Shown here one piece after another: positions 48,107 to 56,545 of a stretch of 56,592 bases of DNA. A program made the position numbers and the translations under genes. How positions within the stretch are numbered: position 1 is the stretch's first letter; every line of letters begins with the position of its first letter. The stretch is from Nitrospirota bacterium (GTDB lineage: Bacteria; Nitrospirota; Leptospirillia; Leptospirillales; Leptospirillaceae), in assembly GCA_021810805.1 (NCBI GenBank), contig JAJZHW010000010.1, positions 1-56,592 on the forward strand, given 5' to 3'. The notes beneath the pieces were generated by a model. It ran no database searches. It saw only the letters and a list, made by a program, of their open reading frames with translations, and was not told the origin of the DNA.

Positions 48107-49513
48107 TCATTCCCCCTCTTTTTTTCCCCGGGGCTTGAGGAGAAAGGGAACGCCGGTAAAGGGGTGGGCCTCCCGGATCTTGCGGGTGAGGAACTGGAGG
48201 TAGGTGGGGGAGAGCCCCTCAGGGTGGTTCGAGAAGAGGTGGATGACGGTGGGGGCAATCTGAACCTGGGTGGCATAGAGGATGCGGACGGCGCCGGTCT
48301 TGAGGCGGGGGGGAGGAGTGTGCTCCACCACGGGAAGAATCGCCCGGTTGAGGGCGCTGGTTCCGATCCTCCGGTAGTACCAGTTGCGGACGGTGTCGAT
48401 ATGGCGAAACAGTGCCGGGATGTTCTTGCCGGTGAGGCCTGAGAGGGCGAGGACGGGGGCGAAGGAGAGAAAGGGGTAGCGCTCGCCTAGCTTGGTGAGA
48501 TCAGGGGCCTCCTTGGGGTCGGTCGCATCCCACTTGTTGAAGACCAGGACAAGTCCCCGGCGCGCATCGATGACTTGGCGGATGATCCGGAGGTCCCCGT
48601 CGGTCAGCCCATCGGGGGTGGAGACGAGGACGACGGCGATCTCGGCCTGGGTCAGGGTGCGTTCGGTCCGGATGATTCCGTACATCTCCGAGGCCTCGGC
48701 GATCTTCCCCCGCTTGCGGATGCCTGCGGTGTCGACGAACCGGTAGGGTCGTCCCTTCCATGTGACCAGGGTGTCGATGGCATCCCGGGTCGTTCCGGGA
48801 AGGGGGCTGGTCACCAGCCGCTCCTCCCCCAGCAGGTGGTTGATGAGGGTCGATTTTCCGACGTTCGGCCGACCGATGACGGCGATGCGGGCCGGCTCCT
48901 CGAGCCGCTGGAGGATGCGTGCCCGGATCTCCTCCTCGGAGAGGTCGCCCAAGACGAGCCGGTGGGCCTCCATCGGATCATCGGGCGCAGAGGGGAGGTA
49001 GGGGGCCAGCGGGGCCAGAAGCTCGTCCATCCCCAGACCGTGCAGGGCGGAGACCGGGACGAGAGGGTTGACCCCGTACTTGTAGAAGTCGGCCATGAGG
49101 AGGCTTTCCCGGGTGGGGGCGTCGCTCTTGTTCACGGCGTAGACGGCGGGTTTGCCGGAGGACCGGATCTTCTCCACGACCTCTCGGTCCATGGGGTTGT
49201 ATCCGTCCTTGGCATCGAAGAGATAGATGAGCAGGTCGGCCTCTTCCAGGGCAAAGAGGGCCTGCTTGCGGATGGCCTCCCCCAGAGGATGGTCGTCACC
49301 GAAGAGAATGCCCCCCGTGTCCACGAGCCGATAGGCGTAGGGTCCCTGGGTGACGGTGGCGTAATGGCGGTCGCGGGTCACTCCGGGCATGTCCATGGTA
49401 ATGGCCCGGTTCTCGCCCAGAAGGCGGTTGAAAAGGGTCGACTTGCCCACATTGGGGCGGCCGAGGATGGCGACCAGCGGAAGCGCAGCTGGCTCCTCTT
49501 TTTCTGAATTCAT
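48107..49513 (-). CDS. der: GTPase Der (EngA)
   Basis: 468 residues from ATG 49513, with GGAG upstream. Double-Era-like GTPase needed for 50S ribosome assembly. First G domain: GRPNVGKSTLFN, DMPGVTRDRHY, VDTGG, NKSDA. Second: GRPNVGKSTLINHLLGEER, PLPGTTRDAIDT, VDTAGIRKRGKI, FNKWD. A KH-like domain closes the protein (RILYATQVQIAPTVIHLFSNHPE). All G motifs look intact. It lies 48 bp after a 61-residue membrane protein gene on the same strand. Confidence 0.96.
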   Translation of the reverse strand: MNSEKEEPAALPLVAILGRPNVGKSTLFNRLLGENRAITMDMPGVTRDRHYATVTQGPYAYRLVDTGGILFGDDHPLGEAIRKQALFALEEADLLIYLFDAKDGYNPMDREVVEKIRSSGKPAVYAVNKSDAPTRESLLMADFYKYGVNPLVPVSALHGLGMDELLAPLAPYLPSAPDDPMEAHRLVLGDLSEEEIRARILQRLEEPARIAVIGRPNVGKSTLINHLLGEERLVTSPLPGTTRDAIDTLVTWKGRPYRFVDTAGIRKRGKIAEASEMYGIIRTERTLTQAEIAVVLVSTPDGLTDGDLRIIRQVIDARRGLVLVFNKWDATDPKEAPDLTKLGERYPFLSFAPVLALSGLTGKNIPALFRHIDTVRNWYYRRIGTSALNRAILPVVEHTPPPRLKTGAVRILYATQVQIAPTVIHLFSNHPEGLSPTYLQFLTRKIREAHPFTGVPFLLKPRGKKEGE

Positions 49514-49561
49514 CGGGGTCTCCGGCAGTGTGTCGGGTTCGGGGGGGAAACGGGGAGGGGT

Positions 49562-49747
49562 CTAGTCCCGGTCGAGAAACTTGGGTCGGTCGGTGTAGTC
49601 GGGGGGCGGGGTCCGACGAATGAACCGGTTGTAGATCCACTGGCCCAAGAGGGTGGCCAGTCCTCCGGCAAAGAGAAAGAGAAATCCCAGCATCAGAACC
49701 TTGCCCATGTGGTTGACCATGGGGTATTGCGGATGTCCCGAATTCAT
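49562..49747 (-). CDS. Small membrane protein upstream of der
   Basis: 61 residues from ATG 49747, preceded by GGGGAGGG. One long hydrophobic helix (about residues 15-38, LMLGFLFLFAGGLATLLGQW) lies between a short polar N-terminus and a basic, Pro-rich tail (RRTPPPDYTDRPKFLDRD). The close spacing to der suggests one transcript. No family recognised; the clear ribosome site and codon pattern support it. Confidence 0.65.
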   Translation of the reverse strand: MNSGHPQYPMVNHMGKVLMLGFLFLFAGGLATLLGQWIYNRFIRRTPPPDYTDRPKFLDRD

Positions 49748-49945
49748 CAAACCCTCCCCGATCCTTATCCTGCCACTATACACCCTTTACCGAACCCCTC
49801 GCAATTTTTCCGCGGCCGGGGGGGGGCCAGTCGAGAAATGTGTTCCTTGTTTTGCCAGAAGGATCGGGGTGCGCTAAAATCATTAAGTTAAGGGGAGGGG
49901 ACGAGTGTCCTGCCCTTCATTCAAAAATCTACAGAGAGGGTCTCC

Positions 49946-51307
49946 ATGTCGTTGGAGGAACAAGACGGGCCGAAGCCTTACCGGGTCCTGATTCTCGGGG
50001 CGGGATTTGGAGGGCTCTATACGGGCGTCCTCCTCTCGCAGATTCTTGGAAAGCGGGCTCCCAACGTCTGGATCACCGTTGTGGACCGGCAGAACTACTT
50101 TCTCTTCACCCCCATGCTCCACGCGGTGGCCACCGGAGCATTGGAGCCCCGCTATGTCGCCCATTCGATCCGCAAGATCTTCCGCAAGACCCGGGTCCAT
50201 GCCCATGTGGGAGAGATCGAGAAGATCGATCTCGAAAACAGGCAGGTGGTGACCGCCCACCGGTCCTTGGCCTATGACGAGCTGGTGATCTCCCTGGGCT
50301 CCGAGACCAACTTCTTCGGCAACCGCGAGCTCGAGCGCCGGGCCATGACCCTGAAGAGCCTCGAAGACGCGGTCCAGATCAACAATCACATTATCCGGCA
50401 ATTCGAGAGGGCCTACTGGGAGGAAGATCCTGAAAAGAAGAAGGCTCTTCTGACCTTTGTGGTCGTCGGGGGTGGCCCCACGGGGGTGGAGTTGGCCGGA
50501 GAGATCTACGAATATGCCGTGAGGGAGCTTCTCCGGGACTTCGGTCGCCGCATCGATCGCGACTCCATTCGGGTCATACTCCTCGAGGCCACCTCCCGGA
50601 TCCTGCCCTCCCTCTCGGACAAGCTCTCGACGGAGGCGATCCGAAGGCTTACCGAGATCGGCATCGAGGTTCGCCTTGAGACCCGTCTTGAGAGCTGGGA
50701 CGGGGAGGTCGTTCGACTGTCAAATGGAGAGAGTCTGGCGGCCGGGACCTTGGTCTGGGCGGCCGGGGTCAAGACCAACCCCCTGGTCCGGGAGCTTCCC
50801 CTGGACAAGGATCCCCAGGGTCGTATCGTGGTTCGTGCGACGCTTGAGGCCAAGACGATGGATCATGTGTGGGTCCTGGGGGACAATGCCCATTCGGTTG
50901 ACCCCTTCGAGCAGAAGCCCTATCCTCCCACCGCCCAGACGGCCGTGCGCCAGGCCCGGGTCGTGGCCCATAACATTGCCGCCCGCATCCTCAAACGCCC
51001 GCAGAAGACCTTTGCCCACCACCATGTGGGGGGATTCGTCTCCATCGGAGACAACTACGCCCTCCTGTCGGCCAAGCAGTTTACCCTGACCGGGATTCTC
51101 GGATGGTTCCTCTGGAACTTCGTCTACATCCACAAGCTGCCGATCATTCGCTATCGCCTCTTCTCAACCTTCGGCCTCTTCCTGAAGGTCCTCTTCGAAC
51201 GGGCCACCACCGAGATCGACCTCTGCTCGAAGCCCCCCTCGGCGGGACGCAGCCATACCAAGGAAGAGGCGTCTCTTCCCAATCGGGGAGAGCGGCAGGC
51301 CGGCTAG
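49946..51307 (+). CDS. ndh: Type II NADH:quinone oxidoreductase (NDH-2)
   Basis: 453 residues from ATG 49946, with GAGAGGG upstream. Flavoprotein that passes electrons from NADH to quinone without pumping protons. FAD-binding LILGAGFGGLYTG lies at residues 15-27; LFTPMLHAVATGALEPR follows; the NAD(P) motif VVVGGGPTGVELAGEI is near 172-187; VWVLGDNAHS closes the FAD site and YPPTAQTAVRQA is the quinone-side motif. A hydrophobic C-terminal segment (ILGWFLWNFVYIHKLP) should lie along the membrane. Full length. Family members can also act as NAD(P)H:acceptor enzymes. Confidence 0.92.
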   Translation: MSLEEQDGPKPYRVLILGAGFGGLYTGVLLSQILGKRAPNVWITVVDRQNYFLFTPMLHAVATGALEPRYVAHSIRKIFRKTRVHAHVGEIEKIDLENRQVVTAHRSLAYDELVISLGSETNFFGNRELERRAMTLKSLEDAVQINNHIIRQFERAYWEEDPEKKKALLTFVVVGGGPTGVELAGEIYEYAVRELLRDFGRRIDRDSIRVILLEATSRILPSLSDKLSTEAIRRLTEIGIEVRLETRLESWDGEVVRLSNGESLAAGTLVWAAGVKTNPLVRELPLDKDPQGRIVVRATLEAKTMDHVWVLGDNAHSVDPFEQKPYPPTAQTAVRQARVVAHNIAARILKRPQKTFAHHHVGGFVSIGDNYALLSAKQFTLTGILGWFLWNFVYIHKLPIIRYRLFSTFGLFLKVLFERATTEIDLCSKPPSAGRSHTKEEASLPNRGERQAG

Positions 51308-51317
51308 CGCCACCGCA

Positions 51318-51338
51318 GGGGAGAGTTTTTCTCTCCCC
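51318..51338 (+). terminator. Terminator-like hairpin after ndh
   Basis: GGGGAGAG and CTCTCCCC form a perfect 8-bp stem with a five-T loop, 11 bp after the stop. The downstream tract is only pyrimidine-rich. Confidence 0.55.
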
Positions 51339-51462
51339 TCCCTTCCCTTTGCGGCCTGTTCACTCCCCGGGGGGAGGGTGTCTTTTTTCCCGAAGATATC
51401 CCTCTCCCCCTTGCCGGGAATTTTCCTCCCCCTGATGGCCGTCCCTCTCCTCGTCTTCGCCT

Positions 51463-53049
51463 CTAGTTTGTGACCCCCAAGGTATAGCTGAGTGTGGTTT
51501 CGTTATGCACTGTATCGTATCCGTTTATTGTGAAGGCATAATTGGCTGTCTTGCAGCTGTTGGGAGGGGCGACGAAGGTGAAGCTGAAGGTGGAGGTGGA
51601 GGGGTTGACGGGGGTGTAGAGAACGGAGATTCCTGTGTTTGTGGGGGATGTCTCTTGAACTTGAATGTTGGATGGTCCCGACAGATTGTCCTGGAGGGTT
51701 CCGGTCACGGTGACGTTGACGGGGTTGCCGGTGCACCCCGGGGCGTAGATCCCGCCATTGGCCGGGGAGAGGCCGCTGATGGTGGGGGCGACGTTGTCGA
51801 TGGTGAAGAGGGTGGTGGTGGTCTGGGTGTTCCCGGCGAAGTCGGTGGCGGTGGCGGTGATCGAGGCCGGTCCGGAGGGGCTTTGGGTGGTGTCGACCTC
51901 GGTGATGATGGGATTGCCGGAGAGGGTCCCCCCGGGCAGGACAAGGCCGTTTCCTGAGACGATCAGGGTGGCGATGCCCAGGCTGTCGGTGGCCGAGGCG
52001 GTGACGCTGATGGACTTGTTGACGAAGATCCCGGAGGTGGGGCTCGAGATGGTGACCGACGGCGTTCCGGGGTCGGGAAGGGCCGGCGAGGGGGAGGGAG
52101 GAAAGAGGGGGCCGGTATTCATCGCCACCCCATTGAGGATCCCGTCGGTGGTCATGGGCGTGAGTCCGGACTGGTTCTGGCCGCTCCAGAGAAAGACCAG
52201 GGCTTCGGCCGTCACCTCCTGCCGGAGTGTTTCTCCGGAGAGGGTATAGCCGTAATAGGTCAGGGGGGTGGGGTTGCCCGGGGCCAATCCGTTGAAGACC
52301 CCGTCTTGCAGATCCTGTTCGAGGAGGGGAAGAATCCCCAGGGGATTGGCGGTTCCCGGAGCCAGGCTTTGGGTCTGGCCGATGTGGTTAGTGAACTGGG
52401 AGAGCCCCGCCAGAAGGAGGCCGTAGATGCCGGAGGCATTGGCTGACGCGGGGCCGTTTGCCAGGTTCGAGGGCGGGACCTCGGCCGGGTCAAAGCCCAG
52501 AAATCCGTTCCAGTCGGTCCGGGCCTTGCTCAGGGCTTGGTCCATGGAAAGTCCCTGACTGCTTGCCAGCGCCTGGGCCTCTGTGGCCTCAAGGGAGGCG
52601 AAGGGGGTCAGGACAACGGTGGAGTGGGTCAGGTCGGAGGCCGGGATCAGGGTCATCAGCGAGACCCCCGTGGGGGTGTTGACCGTGGCGCCGGAGGCGA
52701 TGTCGATATTGCTGCCGCCGGTCAGGGTAAAGCTGACGGGTCCTCCGGAGAGATCGAAGAGAGAGGTGATCTGGAAGGCTCCGTCGCGCCCTGTCGTCAC
52801 GGTGCCAAGAGGAACCACCGATCCGTCTGACTGGTATTGGGCGACGGCCACCGATCCCCCGCTGATGGGGCCGTCGATGGCAACCCCGGAGACGGAGTAG
52901 AGGGAGGGGCCGGAGAGGGACTCGTTGGCCGTTCCCGGAAAGGCCAGGATGCCCCCCTTGCATCCTCCCAGAGCGGCGAGTGCGACAAGGGGAAGGAGGG
53001 AGAAGACATGGGTGAATCGGCGTCGGATATGCGGCCATAACACGATCAT
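51463..53049 (-). CDS. Surface lipoprotein with Ig-like repeats
   Basis: 528 residues from ATG 53049, GGAG upstream. The signal peptide ends in AALGGC, a lipobox. Residues about 50-130 look like a carboxypeptidase-regulatory-type beta-sandwich (VSGVAIDGPISGGSVAVAQY). A helical region (about 150-310) follows, and the last 200 residues are Ser/Thr/Gly/Pro-rich with Ig-like units (VTISSPTSGIFVNKSISVTA, ITATATDFAGNTQTTTTLFT, NVTVTGTLQDNLSGPSNIQV). Two cysteines near the end may form a disulfide. Likely exposed on the cell surface, for adhesion or matrix contact. It lies 63 bp downstream of a beta-barrel gene on the same strand. Confidence 0.75.
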   Translation of the reverse strand: MIVLWPHIRRRFTHVFSLLPLVALAALGGCKGGILAFPGTANESLSGPSLYSVSGVAIDGPISGGSVAVAQYQSDGSVVPLGTVTTGRDGAFQITSLFDLSGGPVSFTLTGGSNIDIASGATVNTPTGVSLMTLIPASDLTHSTVVLTPFASLEATEAQALASSQGLSMDQALSKARTDWNGFLGFDPAEVPPSNLANGPASANASGIYGLLLAGLSQFTNHIGQTQSLAPGTANPLGILPLLEQDLQDGVFNGLAPGNPTPLTYYGYTLSGETLRQEVTAEALVFLWSGQNQSGLTPMTTDGILNGVAMNTGPLFPPSPSPALPDPGTPSVTISSPTSGIFVNKSISVTASATDSLGIATLIVSGNGLVLPGGTLSGNPIITEVDTTQSPSGPASITATATDFAGNTQTTTTLFTIDNVAPTISGLSPANGGIYAPGCTGNPVNVTVTGTLQDNLSGPSNIQVQETSPTNTGISVLYTPVNPSTSTFSFTFVAPPNSCKTANYAFTINGYDTVHNETTLSYTLGVTN

Positions 53050-53112
53050 CGAGGGCTCCGGACTAAGAGAGTGAATGTCTGCGTGACATGGGACTTTGCC
53101 GGGGATCCGGCC

Positions 53113-53667
53113 TCAGAATGAGACCGCGATCCCCAGGAAGGTTCGGTCGAAGGAGAGGGTTCCCGGGCTGGCGCCGGCAATCGATCCCGAGACCGGAATG
53201 AACCAGCGCTCTTCCAGCGAAAGTCCCACCGATCGGGTCAGGCGATAGCCCACGCCCCCTCCGGCATCGAACTCTCCCCACAATGCCCGGGCACTTTCGG
53301 GGCTCGAAAGGTCTGCGAGGGCCGCCCCGCCCCCGGCCACGACATAGAGAAAAAGCCGGCCGGTGGGGTGGATCTCGTAGACGAGGTTCCCCGTGAGGGT
53401 GGTGGCGGAAAGCCGGCAGTTCTGGCAGAGGGAGGTCCCGTAGCCGGCGTCGATCTCTCCGGCGAGGTTGGGCATGAAGAAGTAGCGAAGGTTGCCCCCC
53501 AGAGCCAGACCTCCGTTTTCCACGCCGAAAGAGGGGGTCAGGACCAGGGAAGAGTCCGAGCTGGCGAAGGCGGGGAGCCGGGACAAAAGGAGGAAGAGCC
53601 CAAGGCTCAGCATCAGGATGAAGGCGAGGGCCTTCCTGCGGAGGATGTTCGACAGATCGGGCAGCAT
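53113..53667 (-). CDS. Outer-membrane beta-barrel protein
   Basis: 184 residues from ATG 53667, AAGGAG about ten bases upstream. A signal peptide (LALIF-type core, cut near PAFASS) precedes short amphipathic strands with alternating hydrophobic residues (LALGGNLRYFFMPNLAGEID, GLSLEERWFIPVSGS) and the protein ends in Phe (LGIAVSF), the usual BAM recognition end. A Cys pair (CQNC) lies in one loop. It resembles small 8-stranded barrels of the OmpA/OmpX type. Precedes the Ig-like lipoprotein gene on the same strand, probably one operon. Confidence 0.8.
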   Translation of the reverse strand: MLPDLSNILRRKALAFILMLSLGLFLLLSRLPAFASSDSSLVLTPSFGVENGGLALGGNLRYFFMPNLAGEIDAGYGTSLCQNCRLSATTLTGNLVYEIHPTGRLFLYVVAGGGAALADLSSPESARALWGEFDAGGGVGYRLTRSVGLSLEERWFIPVSGSIAGASPGTLSFDRTFLGIAVSF

Positions 53668-53887
53668 GGGGTGAGATCTCCTTTGGCATGCGGGTCAGGG
53701 AAAGATAAACGGGCGGGAGGAGAGCAGGATCTGTGCCACGGAGAGAAAATAACCGGCAAGTCGTTGAGGGAGCAGGGATAGAGATAGGGAGGGAAAAAGA
53801 AGATCGAGGAAAAATCATCGGAAATCCCGGCCAGATTCGGCGGAATGAAAACGAGAATCATTTTATTCTCTGGAAGGGATTTTCCTC

Positions 53888-55036
53888 GTGACATTTGAGA
53901 TCGGGAAAGACTCCACCATGTCCGAACTCGAGTCCTCGCTGCCTCTCCTGGAGCCGCTCTTTCGTGCAGGGATCCCGGTGTGGCTGGTGGGCGGGGCGGT
54001 TCGGGACAGGGTGGCGGGGGAGAGACCCCGGGATTTTGATTTTTTTGCGGAGGCTGAAGGGGAAATCCTCCGTCGCCTTCTTCCGAGGGGGAGCTCCGTG
54101 GGGGGAAGGATCCCCACCCTTGTCCTCCCCCGGGAAAAGGGAAAGGCGCCCCTTCAGATCTCAGGCGGCTCCGGGGGGCTCCTGGCGGATCTCGCGCGGC
54201 GGGACTTTTCGGTGAATGCCATGGCCTGGCGCGTGGGTCCGGACGGACTGAAAGGGGAGATCGTCGACCCCTTCCATGGACGGGAGGATCTCCGAAAGCG
54301 CCTTCTCAGAGTTCCTCAAAGCTCCCGGGATCCCTTTCGGGAGGATCCTGTCCGGGTCTTGAGGCTGTTGCGGTTTGTGGCGACGGGGGGATATTCGGTG
54401 GAGGCCGGGACGGAGGAGATGGCCCGGAGTGCCGTCGAGGGTCTGGCCTCGGTGGCGGGTGAGAGGCGCCTTCGGGAGCTGGGGCTCTTTTGGGAGGGGG
54501 CCCATCTTGCGAGAGTGATCGAGAGGGTTCCGGGGAGTTTTTGCGAGAGAGTTCTTCGTGCTGCAATTTTCGGCAACAGTCTCCCCGCTCCTTTGCGGAC
54601 GGAGCCGGAGGGGAGGGGATCATGTTTTTTGCCGGCGGTTCGGCCAGAGACGATATCAGGGAGTGTCCGGATGTGGATTTTTGCCTGGGAGGCGGCCGGA
54701 GCGGCGGGTGGAGTTGAGTCGCGGTGGGGGCGGAGCCTGTGGAGGGGAAGGGGGGGAGCCGATCTTCCCCTCTCCCGAAGCGATAGGCATTTTCTTGTGA
54801 CCCTGGACCGTCTCAGGAGTGTTCTGAGTTCCTGGCCAGCGGTCGGACCTCTAGATCCGAGGGATTTGGTGTTGATCGGGAGAGACCCTTCTGGGGGAGA
54901 GGTGGCCCGTCTGGTGGCACGGGGGCTTCCCGAAGGTCTCCGGGATCGGTTCTTTCAGTGGGCGAGGCAGGAAGAACGGGAGAGCCGGCGTCTTGCCGAA
55001 GAGGGGGTCAGGAGCCTCCCACGGCGCAAGAATTGA
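53888..55036 (+). CDS. tRNA nucleotidyltransferase / poly(A) polymerase family protein
   Basis: 382 residues from GTG 53888, with GAAGGGA upstream; ATG 53918 would trim ten residues and is possible. Class II nucleotidyltransferase head: VWLVGGAVRDRV (35-42), catalytic Asp pair in RPRDFDFF (Asp49, Asp51), LARRDFSVNAMAW, REDPVRVLRLLRF and AGERRLREL, in the order of CCA-adding enzymes. The tail (190-382) diverges and lacks an HD phosphohydrolase motif. It may add the whole CCA end, only A or CC, or poly(A); the sequence does not settle this. The only tRNA in the window encodes its own CCA. The 3' end overlaps the convergent lipoprotein gene by 29 bp. Confidence 0.85.
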   Translation: MTFEIGKDSTMSELESSLPLLEPLFRAGIPVWLVGGAVRDRVAGERPRDFDFFAEAEGEILRRLLPRGSSVGGRIPTLVLPREKGKAPLQISGGSGGLLADLARRDFSVNAMAWRVGPDGLKGEIVDPFHGREDLRKRLLRVPQSSRDPFREDPVRVLRLLRFVATGGYSVEAGTEEMARSAVEGLASVAGERRLRELGLFWEGAHLARVIERVPGSFCERVLRAAIFGNSLPAPLRTEPEGRGSCFLPAVRPETISGSVRMWIFAWEAAGAAGGVESRWGRSLWRGRGGADLPLSRSDRHFLVTLDRLRSVLSSWPAVGPLDPRDLVLIGRDPSGGEVARLVARGLPEGLRDRFFQWARQEERESRRLAEEGVRSLPRRKN

Positions 55037-56072
55037 TCGTCAGGGTGCTGCCGAAGGTCTGGGGAGAGAGAACGGTGGAGGGAGATCCCACCCCTCCGCC
55101 ATTGGGTGTCGAGACGGAGTAGACATAGCCATTGGAGGCGGGGATGTAGGCCACTCCTCCCAAAGCATCGATGCAGGGAAGGTTGAGGTTTGCTGTGGAG
55201 AAGGTTGTGCTTTGGGCCGCAGTCGTGGTTTGGGGAGCAATGGATTGAAGGGAGGGCGACCCGCCATTGAAGGTCGTATAGTAATAGAGGGTGTTGGCGT
55301 TGAAAGTTGCTCCCTGAGGGCAGATGGAGGTGGCGCAGGATGAAAAAGGGGCCGTATTTGGAGTGAGTGAGGCTACGGCTCCCGTGGATTCGGTGAAGGA
55401 GTCCTCTTCGGGGGCTACCGGAACGGTGGCCGTGGTCGTGGCTTGGGAGGAAAGCGTCAGGAAGAGGATGCAGTAGGAGGCCCCCGCCACAGAACAGTCC
55501 AGGGCGGGTTGGACAGGATAATCTGTGGTGGAAACGCTGTGCGCTGTGTGGCAGGTTCCTCCGGAGACGGGAAGACTGGCGATATTGTTGCTTGTCGCTC
55601 CTCCGTTCACGGCTAGAACGTAGTTGTTGTCGGATGTGACCGCCACCCCTGTGGCCGCAGAGAAAGAGCTGCAACCGCTCAGAGAGAGTGTTGTCCCTGT
55701 CCCCAGCCCTCCGCCGCTCAGGCTCCAGGTCGTCAGGTTGCTGCCTCCGTTGGCTCCGATCAGCATGGGGCTGCTTCCCGTGGTGGCGGCAATCTGAGTG
55801 TAGCTCCCTGTCACGAGGGGGGAGGAGGAAAGGGCTGAAAGCGACCCGTCACTCATGATGTTGAAGCCGTAGATGCCGCTCGTGGTGGCCAGGTAGAGGG
55901 TGCGACCTGTGGCGGTGGCCACGGTGGGACCTCCGCCGCAGGAGGAGAGAAGGGCAACGGAAGAGAGCAGGAGGAGAAGGCTCGAAAGAAGAAGGAACGG
56001 CCTGCGATGCCGGCGATTCTTCTTGGGGGCCTCCGGGGGGAGCGTCCCGTTCCTGTCGTTTCGGGGAATCAA
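55008..56072 (-). CDS. Ser/Thr/Gly-rich lipoprotein, beta-propeller-like
   Basis: 354 residues from TTG 56072, with GGGAG upstream; no ATG or GTG would keep the signal peptide. A basic N-region and long Leu/Ser core end at a lipobox (ALLSSC). The mature part has repeated short strands (TLYLATTSGIYGFNIMSDGS, NYVLAVNGGATSNNIASLPV, VAYIPASNGYVYSVSTPNGG), as in lactonase-like seven-bladed propellers. Eight Cys besides the lipid-anchor Cys suggest disulfides. Likely on the cell surface. No family identified with confidence. Confidence 0.7.
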   Translation of the reverse strand: MIPRNDRNGTLPPEAPKKNRRHRRPFLLLSSLLLLLSSVALLSSCGGGPTVATATGRTLYLATTSGIYGFNIMSDGSLSALSSSPLVTGSYTQIAATTGSSPMLIGANGGSNLTTWSLSGGGLGTGTTLSLSGCSSFSAATGVAVTSDNNYVLAVNGGATSNNIASLPVSGGTCHTAHSVSTTDYPVQPALDCSVAGASYCILFLTLSSQATTTATVPVAPEEDSFTESTGAVASLTPNTAPFSSCATSICPQGATFNANTLYYYTTFNGGSPSLQSIAPQTTTAAQSTTFSTANLNLPCIDALGGVAYIPASNGYVYSVSTPNGGGVGSPSTVLSPQTFGSTLTINSCAVGGS

Positions 56073-56545
56073 CGGAAAGGTTCTCCCTTTCGTGTGGGGT
56101 GGGTGTGGAAAGTAAAATCCGACTCTCCCACGGCATTCTATCGAAAATGGGAGATGGGATCAAATCTTTTCTGGCAAGTCCGGTCGCGGCGGCAATCGGA
56201 GTCAATGAAGTGGGTTTGGCCCATGGCTGGCGAGGTTGATCCTTGATGCCCAAAGAGGAGGGCCCCCCCATATTGATGCCCGGATCGTCGCAGTGGATGC
56301 TGGCCATTCATGACGATGGGAGGGAGATTTTTAGAAGTCGGAAGAACGTGCGAGGGTTCTTCCGACTTTCGGCGGAGCTGCCAGATCCAGAAGATCATGG
56401 AGGCTCCTCATTGCCCTTTCTTGGGTTTTCAAAACATGCGTCGCCCTCTTTTTGTCTTAGAATGGTTGACTTCCCCGAAAAAATCCACGAAAGTATCGTG
56501 TCCGATTATCCAGACTCTATCCTAAAGCCCTCATGAAAGGCTCTC
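56073..56545. other. Intergenic region left of the Rpn-like gene
   Basis: 473 bp with no gene I can support; a 97-codon ORF from 56243 lacks a ribosome site. It contains a 13-bp perfect hairpin at 56335-56368, a repeated 9-mer TTGATGCCC (56243 and 56273) and a 5-bp palindromic arm pair CACGA/TCGTG at 56487-56501. Confidence 0.5.
56335..56368. repeat. Perfect 13-bp inverted repeat
   Basis: AAGTCGGAAGAAC (56335-56347) and GTTCTTCCGACTT (56356-56368) around an eight-base loop. Neither strand has a T tract after it, so a simple intrinsic terminator is unlikely. Confidence 0.8.

Noticed and set aside
53888-55036. HD-domain bifunctional CCA enzyme
   Set aside because: The C-terminal half lacks an H-D metal motif, so only the nucleotidyltransferase function is supported.
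56243-56536. 97-codon ORF near the right edge
   Set aside because: No ribosome site, contains a 13-bp hairpin in the middle, and no recognisable domain.
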